This document shows, piece after piece, positions 42,340 through 51,900 of a stretch of 64,000 nt of DNA. Made by a program: the position numbers and the translations under genes. The notes beneath the pieces were generated by a model. That model ran no database searches. It was not told the origin of the DNA and was given only the letters and a program-made list of their open reading frames with translations. The first letter of the stretch is position 1, and each line of letters starts with the position of its first letter. Source of the stretch: an uncultured Oscillospiraceae bacterium (GTDB lineage Bacteria; Bacillota; Clostridia; Oscillospirales; Ruminococcaceae); contig CAKSEY010000001.1 in assembly GCA_934448295.1 (NCBI GenBank), forward strand, positions 310,001 to 374,000, given 5' to 3'.

Positions 42340-42365
42340 TAGCACTCAGAGAACAAGAGTGCTAA
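42339..42365 (+). promoter_or_regulatory. CIRCE element (HrcA operator)
   Basis: TTAGCACTC-N9-GAGTGCTAA is the exact consensus. HrcA repressor binds it and releases groESL during heat shock. Confidence 0.97.
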
Positions 42366-42404
42366 ACGCAAATCTGATACTTAATTTTTGAGGAGGAAAT
42401 ATAT

Positions 42405-42689
42405 ATGACAATCAAGCCTTTAGCAGACCGCGTAGTTATAAAGATGGTCGAAGCAGAGGAAACCACAAAGAGCGGTATTATCCTGACGGCTTCCGCACAG
42501 GAGAAGCCCTCCGTTGCAGAGGTAGTGGCAGTAGGTCCCGGCGGAAACGTTGACGGCAAGGAAGTCACAATGAACGTCAAGGTAGGCGACAAGGTGCTCA
42601 TCAGCAAGTACGCAGGCACCGAGGTAAAGGTTGACGGCGTTGAGTATTCCATTCTCAGACAGTCCGACATTCTCGCGATAGTTGAGTAA
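42405..42689 (+). CDS. groES: Co-chaperonin GroES
   Basis: This 94-residue GroES starts IKPLADRVVIKM and includes the mobile loop (ETTKSGIILTASA) that contacts GroEL, then VAVGPG and KVLISKYAGTEVKVDG. It forms the heptameric lid of the chaperonin. AGGAGG precedes the ATG. It is co-transcribed with groEL under CIRCE/HrcA control. Confidence 0.97.
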   Translation: MTIKPLADRVVIKMVEAEETTKSGIILTASAQEKPSVAEVVAVGPGGNVDGKEVTMNVKVGDKVLISKYAGTEVKVDGVEYSILRQSDILAIVE

Positions 42690-42721
42690 TTCGTAACAAG
42701 ACACACAAGGAGGAATTCATC

Positions 42722-44353
42722 ATGGCTAAGGATATTATTTACGGCGAAGAGGCCCGCAAGGCTCTCCAGGCAGGTATCGACACCCTGGCAGATACAGTTA
42801 AGATCACACTCGGCCCGAAGGGCAGGAACGTAGTTCTCTCCAAGAAGTACGGCAGCCCGCTCATCACAAACGACGGCGTTACCATCGCAAAGGAGATCGA
42901 GCTTGAGGACGCATTCCAGAACATGGGCGCGGCTCTTGTAAAGGAAGTCGCCACCAAGACGAACGACGCGGCAGGCGACGGCACCACGACCGCTACGCTG
43001 CTTGCACAGGCTCTTGTACGCGAGGGCATGAAGAACATCGCAGCCGGCGCTAACCCCATGGTAGTAAAGAAGGGTATGCAGAAGGCTGTTGACGCGGCAG
43101 TGGCAGAGATCAAGAAGAACTCCCAGACCGTAAGCGGCAGCAAGGACATCGAGAGAGTTGCGACAGTTTCCGCAGGCGACGAGTCTGTCGGCAAGCTTAT
43201 CGCAGAGGCTATGGAGAAGGTAACAGCCGACGGCGTTATCACCCTTGAAGAGGGCAAGACCGCTGAGACATACTCCGAGGTAGTTGAGGGTATGCAGTTC
43301 GACAGAGGCTACATCTCCCCCTACATGGTAACTGATACCGATAAGATGGAAGCGGTTATCGACGATCCCTATATCCTTATCACAGATAAGAAGATCTCCT
43401 CCATTCAGGACGTTCTCCCGCTGCTTGAGCAGATCGTACAGGCTGGCAAGAAGCTGGTCATCATCGCAGAGGACGTTGAAGGCGACGCTCTTACCAACAT
43501 CATCCTGAACAAGCTGAGAGGCGTATTTGTATGCGTTGCTGTCAAGGCTCCGGGCTTCGGCGACAGACGTAAGGAAATGCTCAAGGATATCGCTATCCTG
43601 ACCGGCGGCGAGGTCATCACAGACGAGCTCGGTCTTGACATCAAGGAGACACAGATCAACCAGCTCGGCCGCGCTAAGCAGGTAAAGGTAAACAAGGAGA
43701 ACACCATCATCGTTGACGGCTATGGCGACAGCGAGGCTATCAAGGCTCGCGTGCACGAGATAAAGACCGCTATCGAGAACACCACCTCCGAGTTCGACAA
43801 GGAGAAGCTCCAGGAAAGACTTGCAAAGCTTTCCGGCGGCGTAGGCGTTATCAAGGTCGGCGCAGCTACCGAGGTAGAGATGAAGGAGAAGAAGCTCCGC
43901 ATCGAGGACGCGCTGGCAGCTACAAAGGCAGCCGTTGAGGAAGGTATCGTAGCAGGCGGCGGAACAGCTCTTATCAACGCAATGCCGGCTGTTAAGGCTT
44001 TGGTTGACACGCTTGAGGGCGACGAAAAGACCGGTGCCAAGATCGTTCTCCGCGCTCTTGAGGAGCCGGTTCGCCAGATCGCGCTCAACGCAGGCCTTGA
44101 GGGCTCCGTAATTATCGACACCATCAACCGCGAGGGCAAGGTAGGCTACGGCTTCGACGCTTACACCGAGACCTACGGCGACATGATCTCCGCTGGTATC
44201 GTTGACCCGGCAAAGGTTACGCGTTCTGCGCTCCAGAATGCGGCTTCCGTTGCTGCAATGGTACTGACCACCGAGTCCCTGGTTGCTGACAAGCCCGAGG
44301 AAACTCCCGCTGCGCCGGCAATGCCCGCAGGCGGCATGGGCGGAATGTACTGA
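42722..44353 (+). CDS. groEL: Chaperonin GroEL
   Basis: This 543-residue chaperonin has the N-terminal AKDIIYGEEARKALQAGID, the ATP site LGPKGRNVVL and AGDGTTTATLLAQ, and the ATPase aspartate region late in the protein. It ends in the usual Gly-Gly-Met tail (AGGMGGMY). It folds proteins in the cytoplasm with GroES. Codon use is that of a highly expressed gene. It lies 32 bp after groES. Confidence 0.98.
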   Translation: MAKDIIYGEEARKALQAGIDTLADTVKITLGPKGRNVVLSKKYGSPLITNDGVTIAKEIELEDAFQNMGAALVKEVATKTNDAAGDGTTTATLLAQALVREGMKNIAAGANPMVVKKGMQKAVDAAVAEIKKNSQTVSGSKDIERVATVSAGDESVGKLIAEAMEKVTADGVITLEEGKTAETYSEVVEGMQFDRGYISPYMVTDTDKMEAVIDDPYILITDKKISSIQDVLPLLEQIVQAGKKLVIIAEDVEGDALTNIILNKLRGVFVCVAVKAPGFGDRRKEMLKDIAILTGGEVITDELGLDIKETQINQLGRAKQVKVNKENTIIVDGYGDSEAIKARVHEIKTAIENTTSEFDKEKLQERLAKLSGGVGVIKVGAATEVEMKEKKLRIEDALAATKAAVEEGIVAGGGTALINAMPAVKALVDTLEGDEKTGAKIVLRALEEPVRQIALNAGLEGSVIIDTINREGKVGYGFDAYTETYGDMISAGIVDPAKVTRSALQNAASVAAMVLTTESLVADKPEETPAAPAMPAGGMGGMY

Positions 44354-44357
44354 TATA

Positions 44358-44410
44358 AATTCGGAGTTCGGAATTCTGAATTCGGAATTTATGTGCCGCT
44401 TTCAGCGGCA
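44358..44410. repeat. Intergenic repeat rich in ATTCGGAATTC, copy 1
   Basis: A stretch of ATTCGG/GAATTC words is followed by a GCCGCTTTCAGCGGC hairpin. A related block lies at 52655-52703 after the GGDEF-EAL gene. Both sit directly after a stop codon. Confidence 0.5.
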
Positions 44411-44426
44411 AATCTCAATAAAAACT

Positions 44427-44455
44427 ATGGGAGGGCTTTGGCTCTCCCATTTTTG
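44427..44455 (+). terminator. groESL terminator
   Basis: ATGGGAG and CTCCCAT close a loop at 44427-44450, followed by TTTTTG. Confidence 0.85.
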
Positions 44456-44479
44456 TGTTTATTGTGCAGCCGATTGCCA

Positions 44480-44508
44480 TTGACAACCGCGCCAAAATCC
44501 GGTATAAT
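44480..44508 (+). promoter_or_regulatory. Perfect consensus SigA promoter of the SGNH lipoprotein gene
   Basis: TTGACA (44480-44485) and TATAAT (44503-44508) have a 17-bp spacer, an exact consensus match. Confidence 0.9.
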
Positions 44509-44554
44509 TGAATCAGCGGTAATTCCGCTCTATTTTATTTCAGGAGAAGAAAGA

Positions 44555-45856
44555 ATGAAGAAGTTTATATCAATACTGGCGGCGGCTTCAATGCTGCTGG
44601 CAATGACCGCCTGCTCGGGAAACAACACCAGCTCATCAGCTCCGGAGAGCACGGCTTCTGAAAGCTCCGCGCCGGAAAGCTCTGCGGCTCAGACCGCCGG
44701 AGAAACTACTGACAGCTCCGCGCCCGCGCAGACGGCTGAGGCTCCCACGGCTGAGGCTGACGACAGCCGTTCCGACTACGAGAAGATGGTCGACCGTTCG
44801 CTGCTTTCCACCGGCGACATGACCAGAATGGCCGACGTGTTCCAGAAGGCGCAGAACGGCGAGGACATCACGGTGGCATACATAGGCGGCTCCATAACCG
44901 AGGGCTACAACGCGGGCACTACGGAGTTCTACGCAAAGACCTGCACCGACTTGCTCCAGGGTTACTTCCCGGATATCACGGTGACTGGCGTGAACGCGGG
45001 TATCAGCGGCACACCCTCGCTGCTGGGAAATCTCCGGCTGGAGCGCGACGTGCTTTCCGCCGACCCGGATATAGTTTTCGTTGAGTTCGCGGTAAACGAC
45101 GGCCAGACCGCCGATTACAAGAACGCATACGAGAGCCTTGTGCGCACGCTTCTCACGCAGGATAAGGATATAGCGGTAGTCCTGCTGTTCACGGTGCTTG
45201 ACAGCGGCTACACCTGCCAGGAGCATATGTCGCAGGTAGGCGAGAATTACGGGCTCCCGATGATAAGCGTGCACGACAGCGTTTACGAGGAGATAGAGGC
45301 GGGCAGAATGACGTGGCAGGACTACTCCAACGACCAGTCCCACCCGAATGAATACGGACACAAGTGCATCACCGATTTCGTGGATAACTACTACCAGAAG
45401 GTGCTCCCGGTGGTTGCTGAGAATGTGGGCGAGATCGACAAGAACCTCCCGGAGCCGGTGTTCAGCGGAAAGTACATGAATATGCACTACATGGACAGCG
45501 CGAATATGGAGAACGTTGAGCTGGACGGCTTCACGCAGTATGATACCCATGAAAGATTCCACAACGGCTGGATGTATAAGGGCACCGAGGGCGGCTCCAT
45601 GAAATTCACCGTGAACTGCTCGGTTCTTGAGATGGTGTTCAGGGCGAACAACAGCGAAAAGTACGGCACGGCGGATATTTACGTTGACGGGGTAAAGACC
45701 TCATCTGTTGCTTCAAACATGGAGGACGGCTGGAGTAATCCGGTTACTGCGTACCTCATAGATGATGATTCTTCTGCGGAGCACACCGTTGAGATACGCA
45801 TGGAGCCTGACGATGGTACGGGATTCTTTGTTATGGCTTTCGGGTACTGCGACTGA
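44555..45856 (+). CDS. SGNH/GDSL hydrolase lipoprotein
   Basis: This 433-residue protein has a lipobox (MTAC near residue 20) and a Ser/Ala/Thr-rich stalk (about 24-75). An SGNH hydrolase domain follows (about 100-285). The catalytic parts are S113 (GGSITEG), the Gly in NAGISGT, Asn in FAVNDGQ, and D260/H263 (DQSHPNE). A C-terminal beta-sandwich of about 130 residues (290-433) may bind carbohydrate. It is probably an outer-surface esterase acting on acylated polysaccharide. The start at 44555 follows AGGAGA; an in-frame upstream extension crosses the promoter and was dropped. Confidence 0.85.
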   Translation: MKKFISILAAASMLLAMTACSGNNTSSSAPESTASESSAPESSAAQTAGETTDSSAPAQTAEAPTAEADDSRSDYEKMVDRSLLSTGDMTRMADVFQKAQNGEDITVAYIGGSITEGYNAGTTEFYAKTCTDLLQGYFPDITVTGVNAGISGTPSLLGNLRLERDVLSADPDIVFVEFAVNDGQTADYKNAYESLVRTLLTQDKDIAVVLLFTVLDSGYTCQEHMSQVGENYGLPMISVHDSVYEEIEAGRMTWQDYSNDQSHPNEYGHKCITDFVDNYYQKVLPVVAENVGEIDKNLPEPVFSGKYMNMHYMDSANMENVELDGFTQYDTHERFHNGWMYKGTEGGSMKFTVNCSVLEMVFRANNSEKYGTADIYVDGVKTSSVASNMEDGWSNPVTAYLIDDDSSAEHTVEIRMEPDDGTGFFVMAFGYCD

Positions 45857-45891
45857 GCCAAAGCTGCGGAGTTACATTGCGTATAAAATCG

Positions 45892-45913
45892 GGGGGAGCT
45901 TTTGGGCTCCCCC
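45892..45913 (+). terminator. Hairpin after the SGNH gene
   Basis: GGGGGAGC pairs with GCTCCCCC. There is no good T run, so termination here may depend on the next hairpin at 46000. Confidence 0.5.
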
Positions 45914-45999
45914 GTACTGCTTGCCGAAAAAGCACCAATAGCATTAATGCTATACCAAGGTGAAACGCAAGGCGATTATTATACATCAGTTGAAAGAAA

Positions 46000-46023
46000 A
46001 AAGCCCAGCGAAAGCTGGGCTTT
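46000..46023. terminator. Second hairpin downstream of the SGNH gene
   Basis: AAAGCCCAGC-GAAA-GCTGGGCTTT forms a perfect 10-bp stem with a GNRA-type loop. A short T run lies on each strand. Confidence 0.65.
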
Positions 46024-46143
46024 AGTTGTAAGCAATATCAAGTGTACTATCCTTAATTCATAGGAGTAAATGTGATCAAGCAATCACAGTGGTTAATTCA
46101 TTGTTATGCTAATGGAAATTACATATTCATATTTCGTTTAATG

Positions 46144-46265
46144 CAGTTCAAATTAAAATCAGTTCAAATTAAAATCAGTTCAAATTAAAGTCAGTTCAAA
46201 TTAAAATCAGTTCAAATTAAAGTCAGTTCAAGTTAAAATCAGTTCAAATTAAAGTCAGATCAAAT
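46144..46265. repeat. 16-bp tandem repeat, seven copies plus a partial
   Basis: The unit CAGTTCAAATTAAAAT (or ...AAAGT) repeats head to tail from 46144 to 46255, and a diverged partial copy runs to 46265. From the third unit on, the two ending types alternate. There are no spacers, so it is not CRISPR. It lies 27 bp beyond the 3' end of the small orphan gene. The rest of the 45857-46291 gap holds only the two hairpins. Confidence 0.9.
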
Positions 46266-46291
46266 TTCTTATAATTAGTTGTTAACGTGAT

Positions 46292-46636
46292 TCAAAAAAA
46301 CATCTTAATAATATTAATTGAGTTAGATATCATGCTTAAAGCGCTAGACCATAAGGTCAAATCCGGACAGGACGTAAGGATCAGTGCAGCGCGTAAAAGC
46401 AGTGCCAGAGGTATTAGCCTGAAATAGATAGGTATTTTTGAAATCCGGGCTTTATCGTCCGATGGTTCCTTATCTCCTTTCTGTGGAACGATCGCATATT
46501 TCCGATAGCTGATTTCAAACAGCCTTTCGGTCTTTTTAGATTTCTTTTTATACCTAAAGCTAAAGTCGGATCTCAGACTTTGGCTTTCCGAAGAATTTCC
46601 AGGCGCCGAAGGATCTGGTTTATAGCACTCGTTCAT
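46292..46636 (-). CDS. Small orphan protein with a hydrophobic C-terminus
   Basis: This 114-residue protein is not recognised. The N-terminal two thirds are charged and Ser/Lys-rich (FRYKKKSKKTER). The last 45 residues are hydrophobic (FRLIPLALLLRAALILTSC) and could be a membrane tail. Its base composition is more AT-rich than its neighbours, and no homologue is evident. It has AAAGGAA before the ATG and an exact consensus promoter upstream, so it is probably expressed. It could also be a decayed gene. Confidence 0.5.
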   Translation of the reverse strand: MNECYKPDPSAPGNSSESQSLRSDFSFRYKKKSKKTERLFEISYRKYAIVPQKGDKEPSDDKARISKIPIYFRLIPLALLLRAALILTSCPDLTLWSSALSMISNSINIIKMFF

Positions 46637-46708
46637 GCTTATTCCTTTCTGCTGCAATAAATGGCAGCCTCAGGGATAGTACTTGAACTTGTACCGCTTA
46701 CATTATTT

Positions 46709-46737
46709 ATTATACATTTTCTTGAATAATTTGTCAA
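46709..46737 (-). promoter_or_regulatory. Perfect consensus SigA promoter of the orphan gene
   Basis: On the minus strand, TTGACA (46737-46732) and TATAAT (46714-46709) have a 17-bp spacer. Confidence 0.85.
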
Positions 46738-47045
46738 GTCAAATCTGAATACTTTCACAGAATTTCAAAGAACGAGAAATGTGCTGCATGAGTCGATCAG
46801 GATAAAAATACTTATACTGCAATCAGAAGAAGGGAAAATAACCATTGGTATCTATGTATAACGGAAGGTGCCCAGAATATTTCTCTAGTCAAATTAGGTC
46901 AGCCAATATATTGTTGACCCCAAACGCCCAATTCTGACCAACTTCAGATTGTGTGGTGCCGCTTCACGGCTGCATTTCGGGGTCGCCGCCCTGCTGACAG
47001 CCAGGTGCTTTTTCTCGCCCAGACGGTTTAAATTCACGGGCGAAC
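46738..47045. other. Non-coding stretch without recognisable content
   Basis: The first half is AT-rich with no reading frame or repeat. From about 46950 it becomes GC-richer without a good hairpin. I see nothing I can name here. Confidence 0.4.
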
Positions 47046-47076
47046 AATAATAATTGGGGAGCCGGAAAGCTCCCCA
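47046..47076 (-). terminator. Terminator of the symporter gene
   Basis: TGGGGAGC (47055-47062) pairs with GCTCCCCA (47069-47076). The minus strand continues ATTATTATTG. Confidence 0.75.
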
Positions 47077-47082
47077 TATAAT

Positions 47083-48657
47083 TTATTCTGCGTAATCCGT
47101 ATCGATCCCGGCGCTTACAAGCTCCTTCTGCTCGGCTTCAAGAGCCGCCGCCTGCTCGCGCTGTATTTCTGCGTGGGCTGACAGCATAGGCTCCACGTTC
47201 ATGTGACGTATGTGCCGGTCGACGTAGTTCTTCGTACACTTGTATACCATAGGCGAAAGCACAAGCACGCCTATCAGGTTCGGTATCATCATCATGCCGT
47301 TGAATGTGTCGGAGAGCTCCCACGCGAGGTTCTCGCCCATGGTTGCGCCGCCGAATATCGCGGCAACGAATACTATTTTGTAGAACAGAGTAGCCTTGGT
47401 GCCGAAAAGGTACTCGAAAGCCTTTGTTCCGTAGTGGCTCCAGCCGAGGGAGGTGGAGAACGCGAACAGGAGCAGCGCTATCGCAACGAAGTAACGTCCC
47501 CAGACGCCGAAGTTCTGTTCGAATGCTATACCTACCAGGGAACCGGTGTTCGTGATGGTCTCGTCTGCGAGAAGCCCGGTTTCAAGGTCGATAAGCCCGG
47601 AGGAAAGAACCGTGAAGGCGGTCAGGGTGCATACAACGATGGTATCTGCGAATACCTCAAAGATACCCCACATACCCTGCTGAACGGGCTCCTTTACGTT
47701 GGAGCTGGAGTGCACCATAACAGAGGAGCCGAGACCTGCCTCGTTGGAGAACACGCCGCGCTTCATACCCATCTGGACTGCCAGCTTTACGCCGTGGCCG
47801 ACGATTCCGCCGACAGCGGCTTCAAGTCCGAAAGCGCCCTTGAAGATGGCAACGAACACCGCGCCGAACTGGTCGATGTGCATGAAGCAGATGACCAGCG
47901 TTCCAAGGAGATACAGCAGAACCATTACGGGAACTACCTTTTCGGCGACCGCCGCAATGCGCTTGATCCCGCCGATAACTACCAGCGCGGCAATTATCAT
48001 CAGGACGATACCGATTATCCAGTTAGGGATCCCGAATGTGCTGCTCATGTTGGTGGAGATGGTGTTTATCTGGGTCATGTTGCCTATTCCGAACGAAGCG
48101 AACAGGCAGAATACACAGAATATAACAGCCAGCACGGCGCCGAGAGTCTTGCAGTGCTTCTTTCCGCCAAGACCGTGGCGCAGATAGTACATTGCGCCGC
48201 CGCTCCACTCGCCGTCCTTGTTCTTCACGCGGTAGAGTATTCCGAGCACGTTTTCGGAGAAGTTGGTCATCATTCCGAAGAACGCCATGATCCACATCCA
48301 GAATACCGCGCCGGGGCCTCCGGTGACTATCGCGGAGGCAACGCCAGCAATGTTTCCGGTGCCGACTGTCGCGGCAAGCGCCGTGCAAAGGCTCTGGAAC
48401 TGGGAGATAGACTTGTCCTCGGTGTGCTTTGTTACCTTCTTGTCGCGGAATATCGCGCCGATGGTGAACTTTATCCATCTTCCGAAGTGAGATACCTGGA
48501 AGAACTTTGTCAGCGATGTCATAAGTATCCCGACGAACAGCAGGAGTATCAGGGCAGGCCAGCCCCATACCACGCTGCTCACCGCGTCATTCACTGTTTT
48601 TACAACGCCCAGGAAGCCGTTGCTCTCCGCCGCTGCGGAAATCATAAGATAATGCAA
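47083..48657 (-). CDS. Sodium:alanine symporter (AGCS family)
   Basis: This protein of about 524 residues has roughly 11 membrane helices and imports alanine or glycine with Na+. The signature GTGNIAGVASAIVTGGPGAVFW and the conserved KRGVFSNEAGLGSS are present, as is GWSHYGTKAFEYLFG. I favour the TTG at 48657, which lies 8 bp after AAGGAG. An in-frame GTG at 48666 touches the ribosome site, and ATG 48645 is too far away. The gene is monocistronic with a terminator at 47046. Confidence 0.9.
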   Translation of the reverse strand: MHYLMISAAAESNGFLGVVKTVNDAVSSVVWGWPALILLLFVGILMTSLTKFFQVSHFGRWIKFTIGAIFRDKKVTKHTEDKSISQFQSLCTALAATVGTGNIAGVASAIVTGGPGAVFWMWIMAFFGMMTNFSENVLGILYRVKNKDGEWSGGAMYYLRHGLGGKKHCKTLGAVLAVIFCVFCLFASFGIGNMTQINTISTNMSSTFGIPNWIIGIVLMIIAALVVIGGIKRIAAVAEKVVPVMVLLYLLGTLVICFMHIDQFGAVFVAIFKGAFGLEAAVGGIVGHGVKLAVQMGMKRGVFSNEAGLGSSVMVHSSSNVKEPVQQGMWGIFEVFADTIVVCTLTAFTVLSSGLIDLETGLLADETITNTGSLVGIAFEQNFGVWGRYFVAIALLLFAFSTSLGWSHYGTKAFEYLFGTKATLFYKIVFVAAIFGGATMGENLAWELSDTFNGMMMIPNLIGVLVLSPMVYKCTKNYVDRHIRHMNVEPMLSAHAEIQREQAAALEAEQKELVSAGIDTDYAE

Positions 48658-48865
48658 TAGAGTCACTCCTTTTTTAATCTACCTTTAATTATACACTATA
48701 TGCGCAGTAAAATCAAACTAAATCTCTATGGCAATTTGCACAAACTTTATTACAATATTTTCCTGCCGCAACCTTTAATTAGCTAACACACCTTGTAACT
48801 TAATGGTGGTATGTAACTTTTTACTAAAAAAGTTGGCAGAAATGCACAAAAACATTTGCCTGTTG

Positions 48866-48894
48866 TTGCAATAATCATCTCGGGTGTGTTATAC
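48866..48894 (+). promoter_or_regulatory. SigA-type promoter of the GGDEF-EAL gene
   Basis: TTGCAA (48866-48871) and TTATAC (48889-48894) have a 17-bp spacer, about 47 bp before the TTG start. Confidence 0.65.
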
Positions 48895-48940
48895 TTAACT
48901 AAGATATTATAAATAGGTAAGATGTCCGGAGGAATGGAAC

Positions 48941-51900
48941 TTGAAAAAGCAGAGACCCCTTATCGGGATAATTGCGGCTGAAGCAGAATATGTGTTCTTC
49001 ACCCGTTCGCTGGAATATATCCAGAAGGAGCTTTTCGACGCCGACATGGACGTGCTGGTGTTCTCATCGCTGATGATGTCCGGCAATGCCGAGTTTGACG
49101 CGGCGGAGAATTCTGTCTACGACCTGATAAACCTTGACGCGCTTGACGGTATCATTGTATTTCCGTCCAGCATCAGCAGCGAGGAATCCAGAAACAGGAT
49201 CATCGCCCGCATAAAATCAGATTTCAACGGCCCTGTCGCAAGCTTTGACAGCGAGGTGGAGGGCTTCAGGAATTTTATATACGACTACCGCAGCGCTGCC
49301 GAAATGATCGTTGAACATTTCATGGGGCAGCACGGCGCAAAGGTCATTGACTTCGTGGGAGGCCCCAGCGACCCGTTCCACGACAGCATAAAGGCGTACT
49401 TCGTGGAGGCGATGAAAAAGCGCGGCTGGGATATCCCGGAAAACCGTATTCATACCGGCAGGGACTGGATAGACGACTATTCCCCCATAGCCGATGAAAT
49501 CATCGCGAACGGGCTTCCGGACGCAGTGCTGTGCTGCTCCGACCTCACCGCAGTGCAGCTTATCGCGGCCCTTTCCAGCAGGGGCGTGAAGATACCGGAG
49601 GACGTTATCGTTTCCGGCTTCAACCAGAACGAGCCCTTCGGCGCGGATTACCTCAACATAACCTCCGCCCTGCGCGACCCCATGAGCATAGCGCTCAGCG
49701 CTGCGAGATACGTCATCTCCAGGGTGCGCGGCACGGAATTCCAGCCGGTGAACGATGAACATTCCGCACAGTTCATGCCAGGAATGACCTGCGGCTGCTG
49801 CCGGATAAACATGGCGCAGATATGCGATATCGCCGCGATGAACATGACAGCCGCCCAGCAGCACGGCTTTGAATCCTACTACAACTTCATGTCGGAGGAT
49901 CTTGTCGCGGCGGAAACGTTCTACGACTATCTCTGGAAGGTGGACTGGTATACCCATTTTCTGGGTAACTTCAAGGGCTTCTGGATGTGCCTGAACAACA
50001 AGGTCATGCACGACCCGGCTCCGGCGGAGGGCTTCACCGACAGGATAGGGCTTGCGCTGAAGCGCGTTGACGGCAAGGGCACCGTTGACCTGATGGATAA
50101 ATTCCCCAGAGAGCAGATGCTGCCGGAGATATATGCGGAGCGTGCGAAGCCTTCGGCGTACATATTCACCTCGCTTCATTTCATGGGCGTGAACTACGGC
50201 TATGTGGTGCTTTCCTACGGGGATTCGCTCCAGGTTTACGGCAAGGATTATGTAAAGTGGCTGCGCACCGTCACCTGTGCGCTTGAAAAGCAGCGCCGCC
50301 ACATTCTCTATAACGACGCAGTCACGGAAACGCAGGTGCGCGATTCCCTCACGGGTCTGCTCAATATGCGCGGATATACCCATATCATGTCCGAGCGCTG
50401 CGGTAAGTTCAACGACCCGCACAGGATACTGCGCATAATTTCAATAGATATCGAGAACCTGAAGGGTATCAACGACACCTACGGCTATGCCGAGGGAGAC
50501 CGCGTCCTTTCGGGGCTGAGCGTTGCGCTCACCAGTGCGGCAGGGGACAGCGACCTTGTGGTCAGGGTCAGCGGCGACGAGTTCTTCATTGCGGGAATAA
50601 TCGAAGAGGGCTCTGTCGACGACGTTCAGTCCCGCCTGAATTCCGCGATAGAATCCATGAACCACCGCGAGGGCGGGGAATATGGCGTGAACGTGTACAC
50701 GGCGGTGGCGTCCGCGCCGCTCACAGACCGCTCCGTGCTGGAGAAGCTCCCGTATGACGCGGCATATCAGCGCACTCTTGCGAAGGATAACCACACAAAA
50801 ATGCACAAGACCGCGGACGTCAACCCGGATTCCTTCGACCCGGAGGAGCGCCGCAACGTTATCCGGCTGCTCAACGAGAACCTGTTCAGCTATCATTTCC
50901 AGCCGATAGTTGACGCGCGTTCCGGCGACATCTACGCTTACGAGGCGCTGATGCGCTCCGGCGACGAATTCAGGCTGTCGCCGCTGTCGATACTGACCCA
51001 TGCCGAGGCGCTCAACCGCCTGCATGACGTGGAGATGTGCACCATGTTCAATACGCTGCGCTTTGCCAAGGAAAATCAGCAGCTCCTTAACGGCAGGCTG
51101 CTGTTTATTAACAGCATACCCGCATGTACGCTTCCGGACGCGGATTTTGAGAGGCTGTACCAGCTATATGGCGACATTATGGAGAGCGTCGTGGTGGAGT
51201 TCACCGAGCAGACCGAAGCAAGCGCAAAGCAGCTCCAGACGCTTATCGGGCGCAGCAGGCGCTGCGGATTCAAGATAGCGATAGACGACTACGGTACGGG
51301 ATATTCCAACATCAGCAACCTGCTGACGTTCATGCCGAACGTTGTAAAGATAGACCGCAGCCTTATCATGAATATCCACAAGGATAAGCGCAAGAAGCAC
51401 TTCACGCGCAACATCATCGACTACGCGCACGACAACAACTTCATGGCTCTGGCGGAGGGCGTGGAGCTTGCAGAGGAGCTCCAGACCGTTATCGCGATGG
51501 GCGTCGACCTTATCCAGGGCTACTATACGGCGAAGCCCTCTCCGGAACTCATGCAGGAGATACCTGCGGAGATAGTGCAGGAAATAAAGGAGTACAACCG
51601 CGCAAGCGAGAACCGCCGCGCCAGAAAGACCTACTTTACCGGCGACGAGCGCGAAATATCGCTGATGGCGCTGGATCTGGACAGCTACACGGATATCATC
51701 ATTACCCGCCCGGATTACACCCTGACAGGAAACAGCAGGTTCATTTCGGACATGACCGTCCGCGCGAAGGACAACCTGAACTGCCAGCTCAATCTGGTGA
51801 ACGTCAGCATGAAGAACGACAGCGCGGGAGCCTCCATTACCGTGGGGCAGAACAGCACCATGACGCTGAAAATTATCGGCGACGTTTCGATAACCGGCGG

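Noticed and set aside
42362..43756. Long open frame antisense to groES/groEL
   Set aside because: It is a mirror of the strongly biased groESL codons, has no ribosome site or family pattern, and groESL is certain.
46144..46265. CRISPR array
   Set aside because: The repeat units abut with no spacers and no cas genes are present.
48658..48666. GTG start for the symporter at 48666
   Set aside because: It touches the AAGGAG ribosome site; TTG 48657 has proper spacing.
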